From Podospora pseudoanserina (Eukaryota > Ascomycota > Sordariomycetes > Sordariales > Podosporaceae), in contig NW_026946671.1 of the NCBI RefSeq assembly GCF_035222485.1, forward strand, positions 1,736,001-1,800,000: a DNA stretch of 64,000 bases, given 5' to 3'. The translations under genes and the position numbers were made by a program. Of this stretch, positions 1-10,679 are shown one piece after another (the stretch's first letter is position 1; the number at the start of each line of letters is the position of its first letter). Under the pieces are notes generated by a model. It saw only the letters and a list, made by a program, of their open reading frames with translations, was not told the origin of the DNA and made no database searches.

Positions 1-474
1 AAACTATAAAACTGTTGGTATTATAAAGAAAAAAAAAGTAACGTCATGAATAATTTATATAAAAGAGTTTCTAAATTATAAATTTGATTAATAAACATAG
101 AATAAAAAAATAGGGAAAGAGCGGCTTAGAAAATCTACCAGATGCGGAAGGATTTAACTTATTAAATACCTTCTCGTTTCCTTTTAAACATTTATTAATT
201 CCCTAATTTACTTTCCTCCTTTATTTTCCGTTAACTTTAATTATTATTATTAAAAGAAATAAATATATCGTGAGCTTTGCCTTTAATGAAAAAGGGTTTA
301 AACTAAATGATATATTGAGTAATTTTTAATGATTATTTAAAATAGTAATTTCCTTCAAGTTCGGTATTCCTATAATAATCAATTACCGTTTCTTTTTAAA
401 TGTATAATTAAGTATTCTCTTTTCTTTAATTAAAGGGAAGAAATAGTTCTAGGGAGAAAGAAAGGTAGGATGTT

Positions 475-1056
475 AAAATACAGCTTTTGTTGTAGATTTT
501 ACAGTGTATCTGAGCCCTGTATATTACAGGGCCTCAGAGGCAATACAATGGCTTGAATCAGCAGTGTTTAGGGACCACGATTACCGGAACGGAAGCTCGG
601 TCTCCGGAAGCAATCCGAGGTCCCGGAAAGCTAAACGCTAAGGCCAGTGCCCTGCAGCAGTCAAACGGTAGCGCAACGTAGCCTGTAGCGTGGCCCCTAA
701 CCTTATGTTTGGTTAGCGCATTTAGCGGGCGTTCGGGCCCGGGAACGGAGTCATCCTCAGGGAACGAGTGGAAGGCCAACGGCCTATAAGACCTCTGCCT
801 CACTCCTTATTCACTGTGATATTTCTTAGACTATAAGGTTCAATTAATATACTGGTTCACCACACTCATCAGTGCTTCACAAGCCTATGTTACAGTGACT
901 CTCTTCTATATATTACAGGGCGCCCCCCTGTAATCCACCCTCCTTCAGTGCCACGGCAACTGTCGAATGCTGCAGTCAAAGTCTTCGCTCTCAGTGTACT
1001 GCGCCGATAGCTATTTGAGCCTGTATTTACAAGCCTCAATAGCACCTATTTCAACA
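475..1056. repeat. Direct repeat copy 1 (LTR-like or tRNA-related), fossil
   Basis: First of two directly oriented copies of a roughly 580 bp repeat, GC-richer than its surroundings. A core of 566 bp (491-1056) starts with TG and ends with TCAACA, as many LTRs do, and carries a TATA-like stretch near 784. Similarity to copy 2 extends about 16 bp further left, so the true left end is uncertain. It also contains a tRNA-like box A (near 669) and box B (near 729), which fit a tRNA-derived repeat rather than an LTR. Many differences between the copies are transitions. No clear target-site duplication was seen. It looks broken and old. Confidence 0.7.
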
Positions 1057-1493
1057 ATTAATATTAGAAAAAAGACCTAGAAAAAATAGTTGAATTAGGA
1101 TCGATAATTTCCAAATAGGCTTTATTTGAATTAATTGGTAGTAAATTAACTATCTTTTCTAGATTATCTTTAGGGCATATTTTGTACAAATATAGTTGAT
1201 ATTAGTAAAAGAAATAACATAGAAATATAGGCTTTTCTACTATCTACACATATAATATTACTTTTTTAACTATAAATTAGTTGATTTAAATCTTATTCTA
1301 ATAGTAAAAGAAATCTAAAAAAAGGGGTTTAAGGATAATATTTAGTATATTTCTTTTCCATAAAAAATAAGCCTAACAATGTAAAAGTTAGCATAGGTAG
1401 TTTTATTTTTACGACTTTTTTTAGCTTATTTAAGCTATGCTTTTTAGCCTCCCGTCAATTTATTTAAAGTAAAATATTAATTATATAATTTTG

Positions 1494-2074
1494 AAATACA
1501 ACATTTGATTGTGGGCTTTACAGTGCATCTGACCTCTGTAGAATACAAGGCTTCAGAAGCAATACAATAGCTTGGAATCAACAGTATTCACTGAAGTTCA
1601 GAGACTACCGCAACTGGAGTGGAACTTAGCCCTTTTGAAGCAATCCGAGGGTCCCGAGAAGCCGGGCGCCAAGGTTGCGCCTTGCAAAGGTGAAACGGTA
1701 GCGCAATGTGGCTTGTAACTCTGTCTTGATTAGCGCATCTAGCGGGCGTTCGAGCCCGGATTAAAAAGAGCCTCGGAGAGCGATTGAAAGACTGAAGGCC
1801 TATAAAACTTCTGCTCCAGACCCTGTTCACTGTAATATTTATTAGTCTACAAGTTCAACCAAGATACTGGTTTACTACATCTATTCAGTGCCTCACAAGC
1901 CTATATTACGGTGATTACCTTCTATATATTATAGAGCGTCGTCCTATAATTCATCTTCCTTCAGTACTTCGGTCTGTCGAGTACAGCAGTCAAAGTCTTC
2001 TTCGCTCTTAGTGTGCTGCGCCGACAGCTATTCGAGCCTATATTCTATAGGCCTCAATAGCATCCATCTCAACA
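1494..2074. repeat. Direct repeat copy 2 (LTR-like or tRNA-related), fossil
   Basis: Second copy of the repeat at 475-1056, same orientation, about three quarters identical by eye; its core is 565 bp (1510-2074). Shared landmarks are ACAGTG near the left end, the box A-like TAGCGCAATGTGG near 1699, the box B-like GTTCGAGCCC near 1748, a TATAAAA stretch near 1801 and the TCAACA right end. If both copies were the ends of one element, the interior would be only about 440 bp and very AT-rich, too short to code for anything. Independent insertions are equally possible. Confidence 0.7.
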
Positions 2075-2890
2075 TTAAGTAATAAATACCGGTAGCTAAA
2101 ACATTGAAAATCTTCGTTTTATTTATCAAATTTGTTATATTCATCTATAAATTACACTTATTTAACACTTATAAAATAATATTACTAAACTATTCGCTTC
2201 ATTTTACAACATTCTTTTTTATTATCAATATTTTTATAATTAGTAATATGTAAGTCGCTAATTATTCATTAAATACTGAGTGCTAATTCATATAGGTAAT
2301 ATCAGAAATGTAAAACAATCTTATAACAAAGATATAAAACCAAAATACATTTTACAATTATTGATAATAATACTAATTTTAATAATTTATTAATTTAATA
2401 AAAAGTGACTACTATTGACGATATTGCTCACCTTATTATATTGGTTCTTCTTGGCGTATATAAAACTTAGAACATATATAAAAAATATACAATTTTGAAG
2501 CTGCATCCTAGTATGTTTAAGTTGTTTGTTTATTTTGATAAATTCGATAAAGTAAAGACTGTTAAATATTTAATTGAAGAACAAATTTGCGGTATAATCT
2601 TTTTTTGAGTATAACTGTTAATACTTAAAACAGTATTTTAAAGCTTTCCGAAAAATGCAATGATATATGCTCTACATACATGAATAATTGTACTTTCGTT
2701 TTAAAAATTATATAAATCATATATATTGAAAATTATATTATTGTAATATATGGGCATTAAATGTATGTATTTATTACTATAAACAAGAATATTTTAAATA
2801 ATAAAATTACACTATACAACAATGAGCGGATTTTTACGCTATACATTATTAATAATACGGGTTTAAAATAAATACTTAGAAAACTTAAAG

Positions 2891-2962
2891 ATGATTAAAT
2901 GTACAGAAAGTTGTTGCGGTACTAAAGCAACAACTGGAAAGGGTTGCGAGTGTGGATCATGA
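2891..2962 (+). CDS. 23-residue cysteine-rich reading frame in a GC-normal island (uncertain)
   Basis: An island of ordinary composition (about 2895-3015) lies within the AT-rich block. Its plus strand reads an ATG frame of 23 codons with cysteines at residues 4, 8, 9, 19 and 21 (C-x3-CC-x9-C-x-C), ending CECGS. Size and cysteine spacing recall small fungal metallothioneins, which are 22-30 residues long and end in similar C-x-C-G-S stretches. This is resemblance only: the frame may be chance, an exon of a decayed gene, or part of a transposon fragment read in another frame. One other frame through the island is also open for some distance. Confidence 0.2.
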   Translation: MIKCTESCCGTKATTGKGCECGS

Positions 2963-3599
2963 CCAGACTAGCACCGTTCCGACTATATTTAGACACCGCT
3001 TTATGGTAAGCTTCGCTCTTATCTTCTTTTCCCTCGCGCAATAGTAAGATATTTACTCTAGCTTTTAGTTAGCACTATAAGAGTTTATTACGCCTCTTAA
3101 TTAAAGAAATTAAAAAGCTTTACCCTATTTCTTTCCCTTTACAACCTTATGAAGAAATAATATCGTTACTATTTAACCTAGCCTATATTTAACCCTAAAT
3201 CTTTAAAATGCCGTCTCTAATAAAGTACGATACTTTAAGGTTAATCAGAGCATAAAACACTAACTTTAGCCTAATTATATATTATATTTTAATATTTATT
3301 CTAATAGTTTTAAAACATACCTACGAATTTCCTATTTCAGTTCTTTAGTTCATTCCTAAGCCTAAATAACGTCAAAGATATTAAGGATTTCATGCTCATT
3401 AAAAGTACCTCGGTCCAGGTATAATTGAATTTAAATAGTTTACGTTATTTCTTTCTATTCATAGTAAATACTTAGGTAAGCTTACCTCTTGCAAAAATTC
3501 GAATGACTTTATCTCACTGCATTACTTTTTTTAATATCTACGCACTACTTTCTACAAAGATTGAAGTTATACAAGAAACTCCGCTCCGCTCTGCATTTA

Positions 3600-3840
3600 A
3601 AGCATCTACAAGTCTTTATTATTTTTTTTTCTTTTTTTAATCTTTTTTCTTTTTTTTAATCTTTTCTTTTTTTTTACAAAGAAAAAAAATTAATTTTGTT
3701 TATTTTTTTTTATTTTTTTATTTTTTTAAAAAATTTTTATTTTTTTTTTTTTTATTTTTGTGAGTTTATTTTTGGGTGATGTTTTAATTTTTTTTTATAT
3801 ATTTTTTTAAAAAAAAATTATGTTAGAAACAAACCTATAT
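3600..3840. repeat. Poly-T low-complexity tract
   Basis: About 240 bp made almost only of T runs of 5-12 bases separated by single A, C, G or short AAT steps, with a partial repeating unit of T7-C-T7-AATC at its left side. No coding content. It probably grew by slippage within the degraded block. Confidence 0.85.
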
Positions 3841-4702
3841 TAAGAGCTATTCAGATATATTTTTATATAAAAAAATTAAAAAGTTAAATAACAAGCTTTA
3901 CGCAGCTAAGCTTACTACCAGATTTCCTTTAAAAAAATACCAGCGCGTTTAGAAAGTTAAGCCTACCACTTTCTTTAACTCTATAAGCGCTAAACAAAGG
4001 AAGAAAATTTCTTTTTTAGGAGACTCAATCCAGCGAAAAGCCCGCTAAAAATTAAAAGCATCCCAAATATTTTTCTAAACCTCCGTAAACTCCAGTAAAA
4101 AAAATTTATAAATACTATATAACTATCCGCATTAACTAGATTATTAACTACACTATCAACTACAATATCGACTATATTATTAACTATCTATTTAACTCTA
4201 TATCAACCACAGTAACTATAGCTCTAGATTTTCCTTAGACAATTAACAGTATAAATTTATACTTATACATACAAAAGTATTTTTATTTATTATGATAATA
4301 TAGTTACTTACATATAAATATAAAACTAAAAAGTTGGTTAATTAACAGCTTTAATTAATAATTCTAATTAAAAGAACTTTAATTGTAAAGGTAGAAATAG
4401 CAACATAGTTAGCGATGTAGTTATAAACGCTATATATTGCCCTAATCCCTGTAGGGGGTAATGCGCGGGGATAAGATCTCTTAAATAAGCAATTAAGCTA
4501 TCTTACCTATCTTTATTTAGCCTGAAGTGAAGACGAAATCCAGAATCGGCTGTTTTACTGTCACACCATGTCACACTACATAGGAGGCAATCCGTGACTT
4601 GCGTTTCGCATTCATGAGTATAACACCCTGCATCTTTCTCCTGAGGGCAAACCCCACTCGAACCTAAATTCTAGACGCAAACTTTCGTTTCTCTCGGGGG
4701 CC

Positions 4703-5253
4703 ATGTCACAACAACAAGAAGAAGTGGGAAACACATACTTTCTCACATCGGGATGGCACCTTTCTGAGGGGACCATCACTCTTGGCAGCATTATTGCAGA
4801 TCCAGTGCACCCCAACTGACGCTCTTCAAACCATCCTCCCCAGCTGAAGCCACTACGATAACGAAGTCCCACTTCATAAATAGAAGCGACGGACCAGACC
4901 ATCCTACGGCACTTTTTAGTATCTTTATCAACCTCTTTGGTCTTGGGAACGAAGATCTATTCCACAATGACCGCAAAAGACCAATCCTTGCTTACTCGAT
5001 TCGGGGTTTGCAGATATCGTCCTTCATGCTTAGTGATGAGCTCAAGCTCAAAGTTATACCTGAGACTGAACGCGTGTCGCAATTTTTGAAGGCCACGATA
5101 TTCGCATTTGAGCTGACGCGACCCAAGCTCTCTGACTCAGGCGAAGTCATGGCCGTTGGGGCCGACTCGGAAACTCTTGATAAACTACAGAGCAGACTGG
5201 ACAAAGAGTTTGGAGAGGCCACATTCACAGTCTTCCGCACAATCGATGAATAA
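4703..5253 (+). pseudogene. Broken small fungal gene of unknown function
   Basis: A frame opens at ATG 4703 and gives 38 residues containing TSGWHLSEGTITLGSIIADP, then meets TGA at 4817-4819. A second, overlapping frame is open from 4766 to 5253 and contains the segment INLFGLGNEDLFHNDRKR. Both parts resemble, from memory, the start and following region of a common uncharacterised sordariomycete family whose proteins begin with a W-H-L-x-x-G-x-I-T-L-G-S-I-I-x-D-P stretch. I found no donor and acceptor pair that joins the two frames, so one frame change near 4811-4819 is the simplest reading. The gene lies at the rim of the AT-rich block, where RIP leakage is plausible. An unrecognised intron or assembly error could also explain it. 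Confidence 0.5.
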
Positions 5254-7211
5254 ACCAGAGAGTCTTGTCAAGCCGTCGCACCGAGCCCCGCTTGTGTCGA
5301 TTTGTTGACAGCTGGTTCGGCAAGAATAGACCGCGTCTCTTCTGCGTAACTAGTTCTGAACTCTCAATTTCATCTAGTCACCACTCTATATACACACATC
5401 CGTCTTACTCAACAAACAGGCTCTTCGCGCTTATTGTCACCCACTATGCTTCGTCATGGTTGACGTGAACTCTACCTTGTTGTCCCTACATGTATCTTTG
5501 CTGCCAGGCTTGGCTCATAACCTGGAACTGCTCATTCATGTGTTGCTTGTAGCACGGAATAGCAGGTCCTCCAGGATCTATCATTCCGAGCTACAGCAGC
5601 TGTATTTTGCCCTTTCATACCCCGAAGTCACGGTCCGGGTGGCAATATCTAGCTAGAATATATGACTGGTATATCTCTTCTGACCCTTGTTGGCCTCACA
5701 TTTGTTGGAGGGCCAACATCGTCACATGCTTGGAACGAGGCGGTTAATATAGCTTCAAGGTAAATGTGGCCAGGAAGCTATGGTAGAGGTCGTTGATTGT
5801 GGTCGGCCAAGAAGAATCATTCTGCCTGCGAAAGTTTTCTGGGAGAAGCCGCATCTTCAAGCAAGTCACCGGTCGTGACATTGATGAATGACAAGGTTGG
5901 ACGAGGAGCATTGGGCCCGTCGAGCGTTTTTGTCGAGATATAGGCGGTGGTTTATAAACAGCTCCACATAGTATCGGACTGCGAATGGGAAGAATAGTAT
6001 GATAATGAAAGTAAATGCTTCGTGGGTGCTGTGTAGGGGACCTGGCTCCCGTTCGAGGGAGTCCAACAGTCTGCTCCACGCGAGGTCGGCCTGGTCGACA
6101 GCAAAGGTCATGATAATTGACGGGATGGGAATGGTGGCGGGGGGGGCCGAATTTGTGCAAGGTAAATTTGGGGTATCACCAGGTGGAGTCAGCAAGTTGG
6201 GTAACTGATGAGGATCTTGACGAAGGCAGCGTTTCTGGATCTTCTTGTACAACATTGTGTTCGGGAAACCCGACGTATTGGGTGGTTATCTTGCGCCACT
6301 CCGTCGTGCCGGGTGAGACTGTGCCACCGCCAGCTCGGTCTGCACATAGCCCTACCATCACCCACCAGCAGGGCAATGAGTTGGTGCCCCAATGCCGATT
6401 GGATTGCGGGGTTACATTGGAGTTCAATTCAAACCCCAGCCCTTGTGGCCCAGAATCGGCACAGCCTCCAGATCTCATTGAGCCCCCCACCAATGCTGGT
6501 CATAAGCGCTTAACTGGAGGTCCCTTGATAACCTGCAACCCATAAAAGAACCCATGAGAATCGGCTTGCCTCAACAAATATAGGTGATCTGGAGCCTTGC
6601 ACAAGATGAAATTCAATCTCACCCGTGTCATATCTTCAAGAACACCCGACGGGAGGTTGGTGTTGAACGGGTACCAGTACTGTGAATGGAGACAAAGACA
6701 GGATTGGGCAAATGCATTTTCACTTGTCTACCGCAAGTGATCAATATTCCCTCATCTGTCACTGGTGATGGTGATCGCTGCAGCGTCTTGTGGTCGACAT
6801 GCGCCTGTTGGGCGCATACCCGGCACGCTTGTGGCACAATAATGACCACTTAGAATAGGCTACCCTAGTCCCATTCTTTCTAGCGTGGCCAGCTGTGCCA
6901 CTTGGGTGGACGTAGGTGGACCAAAATAACCAGCCCCTTGCCTTTTTTGGTGTGCGCATATGTAGGATATCCCATTTCTACTGGAGGTGTGGGCCGCGGG
7001 ATTGGCAACGAAGGGTGCAAGATGAGTACGTGGGTGTAAGACTTATGAGTGGCACAGCGTGAGAAAATGGGCATATCACCAAGTGTCGGGTGTTTAGAAG
7101 TGCGAAGCTTCTTCTGGCTTTCCCACCTCACTTCTTCATCTGCTCCTTACCCCCCAGATCCTCCTGGTCGACACTCGCGATCTCTTGTTGATACCCCAAG
7201 CGCCAGGCACA
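5254..7211. other. Intergenic region, no confident gene
   Basis: About 2 kb with short overlapping frames on both strands. The only one with any protein character is on the minus strand, 5869-6113, an 81-codon frame from ATG 6111-6113 that holds one hydrophobic stretch (FIIILFFPFAVRYYVELFI). I do not recognise it and there is no second exon that clearly joins it. The last few hundred bases are presumably the promoter of the PTH11-like gene. Confidence 0.5.
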
Positions 7212-8781
7212 ATGGTTTCCCAGCAAGAACTAGATGCGATTGTTGACGACCATGCCAGTCTCAAAAAGATCACTCTTAAAGTATATGAGGGCACCTGCAG
7301 AGAAAGAGAACATATTAAGCTGACATCTCAACGCAGGTCACGGTGGGCGTCTTCTTTGCCTTGTCCATCCTGTCGGTAGTTGCAAGAGTAGCCATCCGCC
7401 TCAAGACGCTGAGGCGATTATCTTTGGATGATTATCTTTTGTTTATGGCAGCCACAGCCCTAACGGTGACAACCGGCCTGCTTCTTCACAGCTGCGACCG
7501 CATCTATCTCTCGGCCGCGCTCCAAAAAGACCCAGCACTAGCCTTTCTAATCAGTTCGGAGCTCTTGATGGACCTTCTGAATCATGCAACACAGCAGTTT
7601 CACACCTTCCTCATCCTTGCATGGACCGCAATCTTCTTCGTCAAATTCTCCTTTCTCGCCTTCTTCCGGCAATTGATCTGGAAGACAAGGGTCCAACGCT
7701 ATTACTGGGCCGTAGTAGGGATCACCATCGTCTCGTACCTTTTCTTTGTGGCAGAGCCATTTATTCTGTGTTCCGAATTTGGGATTAAGGCTCGTAAGTT
7801 CTTCTCAATACTTCTTACTCCCACCAGTTAAGAGCGGTGTTCATTTGTATAGACATCAACTAATCATGAGTAGTTTCCTGTTTTTCCCCTTCCAAAAACA
7901 TCCTTTACATATCTCTGACCGGCGTCGTGACTGGCCTGGACGCAACCACCGACCTCATGATTGTCAGTATCCCAATCATTATTCTCTACCAAGCAAAGAT
8001 CCAGACCCGACAAAAGGTGGCCCTGGGGATGTTTCTCTGCCTGTCCTTGGTCATGGTGTGTATTGCCATCACAAGGGCCAGCAAAATTAAAGGAGCACAG
8101 GGCATCGATATCCCGTGGGAGTTCTTCTGGCAGTTCATGGAAGCAACTATCGCAGTGCTAATGGGCTCGTTGACTGTTTTCCGCACCTTACTCGCATTCC
8201 AAACGAACAAGAATTCAGAAGAGCGGAAAGGAGCGGCAGGCCCGAGCCCTAAATCGCGAGCTTTGTTTTCCTTCCACGAACGCATGAGGCGATGGCGGGA
8301 AAAAAGGGCACAGCATAGTGACGAGGAGTCTCTCAGCGACCTCCCCCAGATCCCAAGTGCTACTATGTCGGGAATGCGTACCTTTATACGGCGCAATAAC
8401 CGTGATGAGGGCCTTGAAACTTCGGCTGGCACCGTGAGAGTCCTCTCGCAGAACGACACACTGGCCGAGAACTTCGATGCCTCTTCGCACCACCGTGTCG
8501 CTGTGACACCCAACAAGCAAGATGACCATCGCGTCGACTCTCGACAGGGCAACGGGGTATCGTGGCCTTTGGCAAGCTCTGGATATGTGCTCATATCGAC
8601 TGAAATCAGACAAGAACGGTTAACCACGGAGAGGGATGAGCTACACTCATCCCATATGACCAGCCTGGCTGGTTCAACAGTCCAAGGGGACTGGGAGAGC
8701 ACTTATCGCGAAAGCGGTCAGCCTGGATCTGTGTATCGGGATAGCCGCCAGTACGCCTACAACCCGCAGATGTCGCGATAG
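7212..8781 (+). CDS. PTH11-type seven-transmembrane protein (fungal rhodopsin-like domain)
   Basis: Three exons: 7212-7280, 7337-7793 and 7874-8781, 477 residues. Intron 1 is GTATAT...CGCAG; intron 2 starts GTAAGT, has a CTAATC branch site and may end at 7870 or 7873. Seven hydrophobic helices are visible between about residues 24 and 270, with the family's L-x-x-D-D-Y signature at the start of helix 2 and an A-T-T-D motif in helix 5. The remaining ~200 residues are a charged, Ser/Thr-rich cytoplasmic tail. The family includes Pth11 of Magnaporthe, a surface-sensing receptor, but most members have no known ligand. The extracellular N-terminus is only about 23 residues and there is no CFEM domain. 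Family assignment is firm, biological role unknown. Confidence 0.85.
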
Positions 8782-9488
8782 CCTACTATGAATAACAATG
8801 AGGCGACGGTTGGCAACCCCGTTGCGTGGAAGCATGTGGCCCCGATGAGTCCTATTCGACCGAGATCGAGGAGCTAAAGGCGTGGATTCTGAGAGCTTAT
8901 AATAAGGATGTGTGGCAAGCTCAGATACTGCCCGGGTGGCCTGCAGTAATAGCTGTAATAGGATGGCGAAGGACGCGGGGGGGCCAAAATACCTACCTCG
9001 GTACTTTCTCGCGGATGGCAAGGAGCGGAATTCTCAGGCATTGGCTGGCAGCTATCGACTGTGATAGCGGATGATTTATCGCGGGATGAGGCACTGGAGT
9101 CATGAAAGAAAGCATCATCCCCCGTGATGATCGCCTTCTCGTTCTGAATGAGAACTGGAACGGTCGTGGGGCAGTGACGCCCGGGTCATGAACATGGCTA
9201 ATATTGCATTGTGCCAAAGCGTTGATATCAATCTAGATAAACACATACATACACCGTACATACAAGGTAGACAGCTATTTTACTTATTTATTGCTCAGTA
9301 TATTTAAATCATCTTCACGCTTACTGCACCAACAAACAGTTTGTGTGCCAAATTATACATGCTCTACATTCGAGTCACACTGCAAGTAAAATCGAAGTTG
9401 GAGCCGTTGATTGAAAAAAAAAAAGCAGACCGCCACAATAAACCTACATAACGAGAGTGCTGTTCAGTCAATTTTGCTGTTACATTAT
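8782..9488. other. Intergenic region, convergent 3' ends
   Basis: About 700 bp between two genes that end toward each other. The right half is AT-rich with CATA-rich stretches near 9240-9270 and an A10 run near 9413, as expected for 3' untranslated DNA. An 82-codon plus-strand frame at 8826 has no recognisable features. Confidence 0.6.
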
Positions 9489-9968
9489 CTAAATGAAAGT
9501 CCATGACACTTCAGTCTTCCCCACGTCCAAACTACCCACAAGCTCCTTGAAAACCTTTGGGCTGACATCGATCCCACCGGGGGGGCACGAAGGGCACTTG
9601 TCACGGACAACGGCAGTGACCTTCTTGCCATCGTGGCCCTTGATGGAAATCCTGCGGCCACAAGCATCGCCGGCATCTTGACCGCTCACCAGTGCCGATG
9701 AAATAGCCACGATGTTGTGAGTATAACCCTTGCCACTGTCGTCGTGACCACAGGCACCAGGTCCGACTTCGTAGTACGTCATGTGTCCGTGGCGGTTGTA
9801 TTTATTTTCGTCTCGATTGCGTTTGGCGGCACACTCCGTGTCCCGGAGCTGCATCTTGAGAGCAGCGGGCACCTCAACTTGCTGCTCGGCACGGGCCATG
9901 TCCATGTTGATAGGGCTGGCGAGAGCACCAACAATGAACACGGCCAAGGAAACAGCGGAGGTCCTCAT
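9489..9968 (-). CDS. Secreted RlpA-like double-psi beta-barrel protein
   Basis: Single exon of 159 residues from ATG 9968 to TAG at 9489. Residues 1-17 form a signal peptide ending A-L-A-S. The C-terminal 95 residues form an RlpA/barwin-type double-psi barrel: a TYYEVGPGACG opening, a D-A-C-G-R-R step, VTAVVRDKCPSCPPGGIDVS and a W near the end. The fold is shared by barwin, expansins, cerato-platanin-like proteins and the small fungal proteins annotated as riboflavin-aldehyde-forming or papain-inhibitor-like. The protein is likely secreted, monodomain and stabilised by disulfides; whether it binds cell-wall glucan or inhibits a protease cannot be told from sequence. The conserved Asp of the I-D-V-S motif is present. 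Confidence 0.85.
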   Translation of the reverse strand: MRTSAVSLAVFIVGALASPINMDMARAEQQVEVPAALKMQLRDTECAAKRNRDENKYNRHGHMTYYEVGPGACGHDDSGKGYTHNIVAISSALVSGQDAGDACGRRISIKGHDGKKVTAVVRDKCPSCPPGGIDVSPKVFKELVGSLDVGKTEVSWTFI

Positions 9969-10679
9969 TCTGATGATTTAGTTTGGAAAGAGTGTATGGG
10001 GGCAGTTATTGTAATGTATGAGTGGCTGAAGCGGACAGTTTCAAAGTTGTAATGATTGTGTGCGAGGTGATTTGTAGTACGATTTGGAAAGAGTGTGTGG
10101 TTTGAACAGCGAAATCTGACTGCGGAGAAGGAGCGTGGTTGTTGGATCTTCTTACCATGTTCGGGTTGGCATGATAACTTACTTATATTGCGCAGTTTCG
10201 TATCGGAGCCAGATTAAACGGAGGTGCCGCTTGAGTGAACAGAGTCGTTCACACTTGGCTGAAAGCTACCGGGATCGACGAGGTCACCGCTTGACGCGCC
10301 GACCGCTTTAGCGTCGTTGAGTCAGTGCCACTCCATCCTGCTGGCACCAGAACAGGAGGCCCGGTCAGTGTACCAGCCTGATTCCGACCCTACCTGACCG
10401 TTCCTCATTCCTCGATGACAGTGATGGATCCGGGGATGGTGCTTGAGATGAGAGTCGTGACGACCTGGTTCATGATCAATCCGGCAGCATTCTTGGAAGT
10501 TCCGCGCCGTAGGTGTCATGCCCCTGAATTAGTCGAGCAACAACAGGGAGTGAGATAATGGAACACCGGATATTATTACTGTTCCCAACGCCACTTTGAT
10601 GCAGCTGTGTGCCAAAACCGACAAAGCTACAGGCGCCGTGGGCCCAAAATGTATAGGATAGATAAGCCTCCAATCAAGA
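9969..10679. other. Promoter region of the secreted barrel gene and 3' region of RAD5
   Basis: About 700 bp. Immediately upstream of the barrel gene a ~20 bp motif around TTGGAAAGAGTGTRTGG occurs twice in the same orientation (9974-9999 and 10081-10100), within the expected 5' leader or promoter. No further gene seen; small frames at 10322-10673 lack protein character. Confidence 0.5.

Larger units (their letters stand above)
1..4540. repeat. AT-rich, RIP-degraded repeat block
   Basis: The block is visibly dominated by A and T, with stop codons in every frame and no reading frame that looks like an intact gene apart from short frames inside repeat copies. Base composition changes sharply to normal coding composition close to 4540. 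Such blocks in sordariomycetes are typically old repeats saturated with C-to-T changes by RIP and often heterochromatic. It contains two copies of a direct repeat, a poly-T region and one small GC-normal island, listed separately. I see no intact transposase, reverse transcriptase or other element gene. Confidence 0.85.

Noticed and set aside
1-300. Telomere or subtelomeric end
   Set aside because: No TTAGGG arrays and no helicase-type subtelomeric gene; AT-rich blocks also occur inside chromosomes.
669-760. tRNA gene within the repeat copies
   Set aside because: Box A- and box B-like motifs are present, but no cloverleaf with acceptor and anticodon stems could be drawn; it is at best tRNA-related.
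5744-6545. Cluster of overlapping small frames on both strands, including a 142-codon one
   Set aside because: Mutually overlapping and without protein features; only the minus-strand frame with one hydrophobic stretch was worth a note.
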